Assembly (NCBI RefSeq): GCF_901000735.1
Contig: NC_081544.1
Location: 32,811,235 to 32,875,234, forward strand
From: Corylus avellana
Taxonomy: Eukaryota > Streptophyta > Magnoliopsida > Fagales > Betulaceae
Reading direction: 5' to 3'
Length of the DNA: 64,000 nucleotides
Position numbers and translations under genes: made by a program. Under the pieces are notes generated by a model, which saw only the letters and a program-made list of their open reading frames with translations, was not told the origin of the DNA and made no database searches. Position 1 is the first letter of the stretch. Each line of letters begins with the position of its first letter. This document shows positions 61,783 through 64,000 of the stretch, one piece after another.

Positions 61783-61924
61783 ATGGCTGGAGCAGCAACG
61801 TTATCCCCGTTGATCAACATCACACACCTTCACTCCTCGCTCTCACCGGCGGCAAAGTTCTCCTTCCCTCACCACCACTACACCCATCGTAGAAAGCCCA
61901 TAATCAGCATTTGCCAGAGCCAGG

Positions 61925-61955
<31 letters not shown>

Positions 61956-63657
61956 AACACGCACGCACTGACACGTGCACAGACACTCAACAGTTAGAAC
62001 TTGGAATTGAGTGTTAGGATGGTGTGTGGTCTCAGCTTAACACTTCAATCGGCGAAGAAGCAGAGGAGATTGATGGGGCTTTCTTTGAAGGCGATGATGT
62101 GGTCGAGGACGAGAGCGACGAGGAAGATACAGAAAGCAGCGTTGATTTGTTGATCAGGTTCCTGCAAAGCATGCTCAAGAAAGTCTCCAAGCGTGCCAAG
62201 AGGGCCTCGCGCTCTGTTTTGCCTTCCGCAATACCGCCCCAGCTGGTAATTATCACCTATTCCTTAATGATTACATGAAGGCAATGAATTTTGCTGGCTA
62301 GGAAGTGCTCATTTTTTGAGAAAAACCACTCGAATGGACACGATATAGTTGTTTGAGAATCAATTGACTGCTGGGTTTTGTGTTACATGTGTAACATTTT
62401 AAAGTTACAAATCTCTCGCTTATGAATTCTTTTGGTAGAATTTGCCGCGGCCGGTTATGTTGGACCGGTCTACTACCCTGTCAGATGATGTGATTTCTAA
62501 AATTTAACTGGCTTTTTTGTGATGTCTGCTAATAGTTTTTGACGCACTGTTTACAATGTAGGATTTTTGCACAAATTGATGCCTGAAAAAGAGGAAATTT
62601 TAGTCTTGGGTGAAATGAGTTCATGAGGGAATGTTAAATTCATTGTACATGTAGCAATGAATTGTTGCTAATATGGGTAAATTGTTGCTAATGTGCACTG
62701 CAAGTGAAATGCCAGTGAGCGATTTACCCAGTTTCTTGTAGGGAAATTTCCGAAGGTGCGGTGCACGGGACTGGGGTTTACTCTGCAGGGATGGGTCCGA
62801 AGGGCCCTGCCTTGAAGAGGTTCTCCGACATCAAAAAAATAAATAAATAAATAGTAATTATTATCTGTATCTCTGCATGTTGCTAATATGGGTAAATTGT
62901 TGAAACTCTTGGCAAAAGTCAATTTTAAGTTCTAGTTGGCTGCTTATTTCTATTCTTCCACTGGGAAATCAGGTGTCTTTTGCAGTTGATGGGATTCTAC
63001 TGTTGGCTGCACTTTCTATTCTTAAAGCACTTCTTGAGGTATCGCTCTCCCATCACTAAATTTTAATAGTTAGATCCTATTAACCGTTTGAGCAAACCAC
63101 ATGTGGGCATAGACTTGAAAGCCATCTTTGTGACATTGTGACAGTTATTGGATATGTAGATATCTTTTTGATGAATCAAACAAGCTAATTTAATAGGCCT
63201 CTTTACTTACCAAATACCATTCTCTCTTTTTCTTTTTCTTGGTTTTACTTTAAATCATATTATCCACAATTGAAAAGCATTCCGAAATGGCTTATGTTTC
63301 ACCTTTTTCTGGGGAAAAAAAGAAAAAGGGACACGAATAGCATATATATCAAGTCATCTTCCCCCCTTTTATTAAATTTCCTTAGCTTGTAGACTTATTC
63401 CTGTCACATTTATACTTACCAGACTGTCTTTAGCATTCTGAATTGACTGATTCATGGACATATCACAATAGGCAAAATGAGCTAACAGATAATGTTGTGA
63501 TTATCTATCGCAGGTGATCTGCACCCTTGGAGGCTCTGTGTTTGTGGTGATCCTGCTCCTACGCGTGATATGGGCAGCCGTTTCTTATTTCCAATCAAGT
63601 GGGAGCGGTTTTAACCAGGGCGGAAGTTCTTTTGGAACAACACAGCCTGTTGCATAA
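61783..63657 (+). CDS. SHW1: SHW1-like small plastid-type membrane protein (4 exons)
   Basis: Exons 61783-61923, 62018-62245, 62973-63038 and 63514-63657 give 192 aa, all introns in phase 0. Residues 1-45 are rich in Ser, His and Arg with few acids, transit-peptide-like. Next is an acidic stretch (EEAEEIDGAFFEGDD, then EDESDEED), then a basic helix (KKVSKRAKRASRSVLP). Two hydrophobic segments follow in exons 3-4 (FAVDGILLLAALSILKALLE and VFVVILLLRVIWAAVSYF). The order and the VSFAVDGILLL block resemble what I recall of Arabidopsis SHORT HYPOCOTYL IN WHITE LIGHT 1, a light-signalling regulator. That name is by recall and should be tested. I used the first ATG (MAGAATLSPL); a longer frame upstream has only a TTG. 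Confidence 0.7.
61927..61955. repeat. (CT)n microsatellite in SHW1-like intron 1
   Basis: A TC run beginning 3 bp after the exon 1 donor site, which may double as a pyrimidine tract in this very short (94 bp) intron. Confidence 0.85.
62688..62877 (+). mobile_element. SINE-like insertion in SHW1-like intron 2
   Basis: A 25-bp perfect direct repeat flanks it (62663-62687 and 62878-62902, starting TGTTGCTAATATGGG). Inside is GTCCGAAGGGCCCTGCCTTG, then GAGGTTCTCC, then an A-rich TAAATAAATA tail. That block is typical of tRNA-derived plant SINE bodies. About 25 bp separate the tail from the right repeat. Confidence 0.6.
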
Positions 63658-64000
63658 TCTTCGCAACTTGGCCGGAGCGCAGATGTAAATAGGAAGTGTA
63701 AATTTAAGTAGGAAGTGATTCAAACTGCTTTGTTATTAAATGGTTCATGTACCCTATTGGAGGTGGATTTTAGGCTAATTTTATGGCTCGTCTTCTTTAT
63801 ACATATGGCATTGTGAATCTGCAGGAGGGTTTTTTCTTTGATATGTGTTTGCGTCCGGTCACCTGATGAACTGATCTTGATTTTCTTTTTCTGAGCGGTT
63901 AACTGGTTTGATTGATGCAGTTGTGACGGTACCAATGAACTAACCAAGGATACACTAGGCAATTGCAGAACCTACTGTTGCTGTCAAACTTTGCTTGATC
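63658..64000. other. 3' side of the SHW1-like gene to the window end
   Basis: This should hold the 3' UTR. No further gene can be recognised in the last 340 bp. Confidence 0.45.

Overview
This is nuclear DNA from a woody-type eudicot plant. It is AT-rich, the genes have many introns with plant-type GT-AG boundaries, microsatellites and MITE-like elements are common, and every recognised protein is a plant family. I cannot name the species; Fagales-like is only a guess.

Layout. At the left edge (1-392, minus) is the 5' end of a plastid PTST/FLO6-type starch-initiation protein, cut off by the window. Next come three plus-strand four-exon NRT1/PTR FAMILY 2 (NPF2-like) transporter genes: NPF-1 (2988-6076), NPF-A (7429-11400) and NPF-B (20808-24887). 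NPF-A and NPF-B lie in a head-to-tail segmental duplication of about 13.3 kb. Unit A is 6820-20194 and unit B is 20195-33408. Each unit carries one NPF gene, about 7 kb of gene-poor spacer, and the promoter plus exons 1-3 of an AMP deaminase gene (FAC1/AMPD type). Only unit B continues into the rest of that gene, so the window holds one complete AMP deaminase (31553-40405, 19 exons, 924 aa by my splice model) and one 3'-truncated copy (18335-20194) ending inside intron 3 at a 3-bp microhomology.

Right of AMP deaminase, its last exon plus 3' flank occurs twice (40253-40634 and 42680-43030) on either side of an intronless F-box-associated-domain gene (41291-42448). A decayed second F-box fragment lies at 43085-43245. 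The minus strand from 60182 to 43613 is a 27-exon P4-ATPase flippase, ALA3 (1226 aa predicted). It converges on AMP deaminase and diverges from a four-exon plus-strand gene for a small plastid-type membrane protein resembling SHORT HYPOCOTYL IN WHITE LIGHT 1 (61783-63657).

The genes form no pathway: transport, purine metabolism, lipid flipping and plastid biology sit side by side. The interest is in structural evolution. There is a recent tandem duplication, a truncated AMP deaminase with an intact reading frame, and copy-specific insertions and deletions. Those include two different insertions at almost the same point of NPF intron 3. Several transposon insertions have readable target-site duplications (hAT-like in ALA3 intron 7, Mutator-like in NPF introns, SINE-like elsewhere). 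All exon coordinates and comparisons were made by hand from sequence and family knowledge, with no database search.
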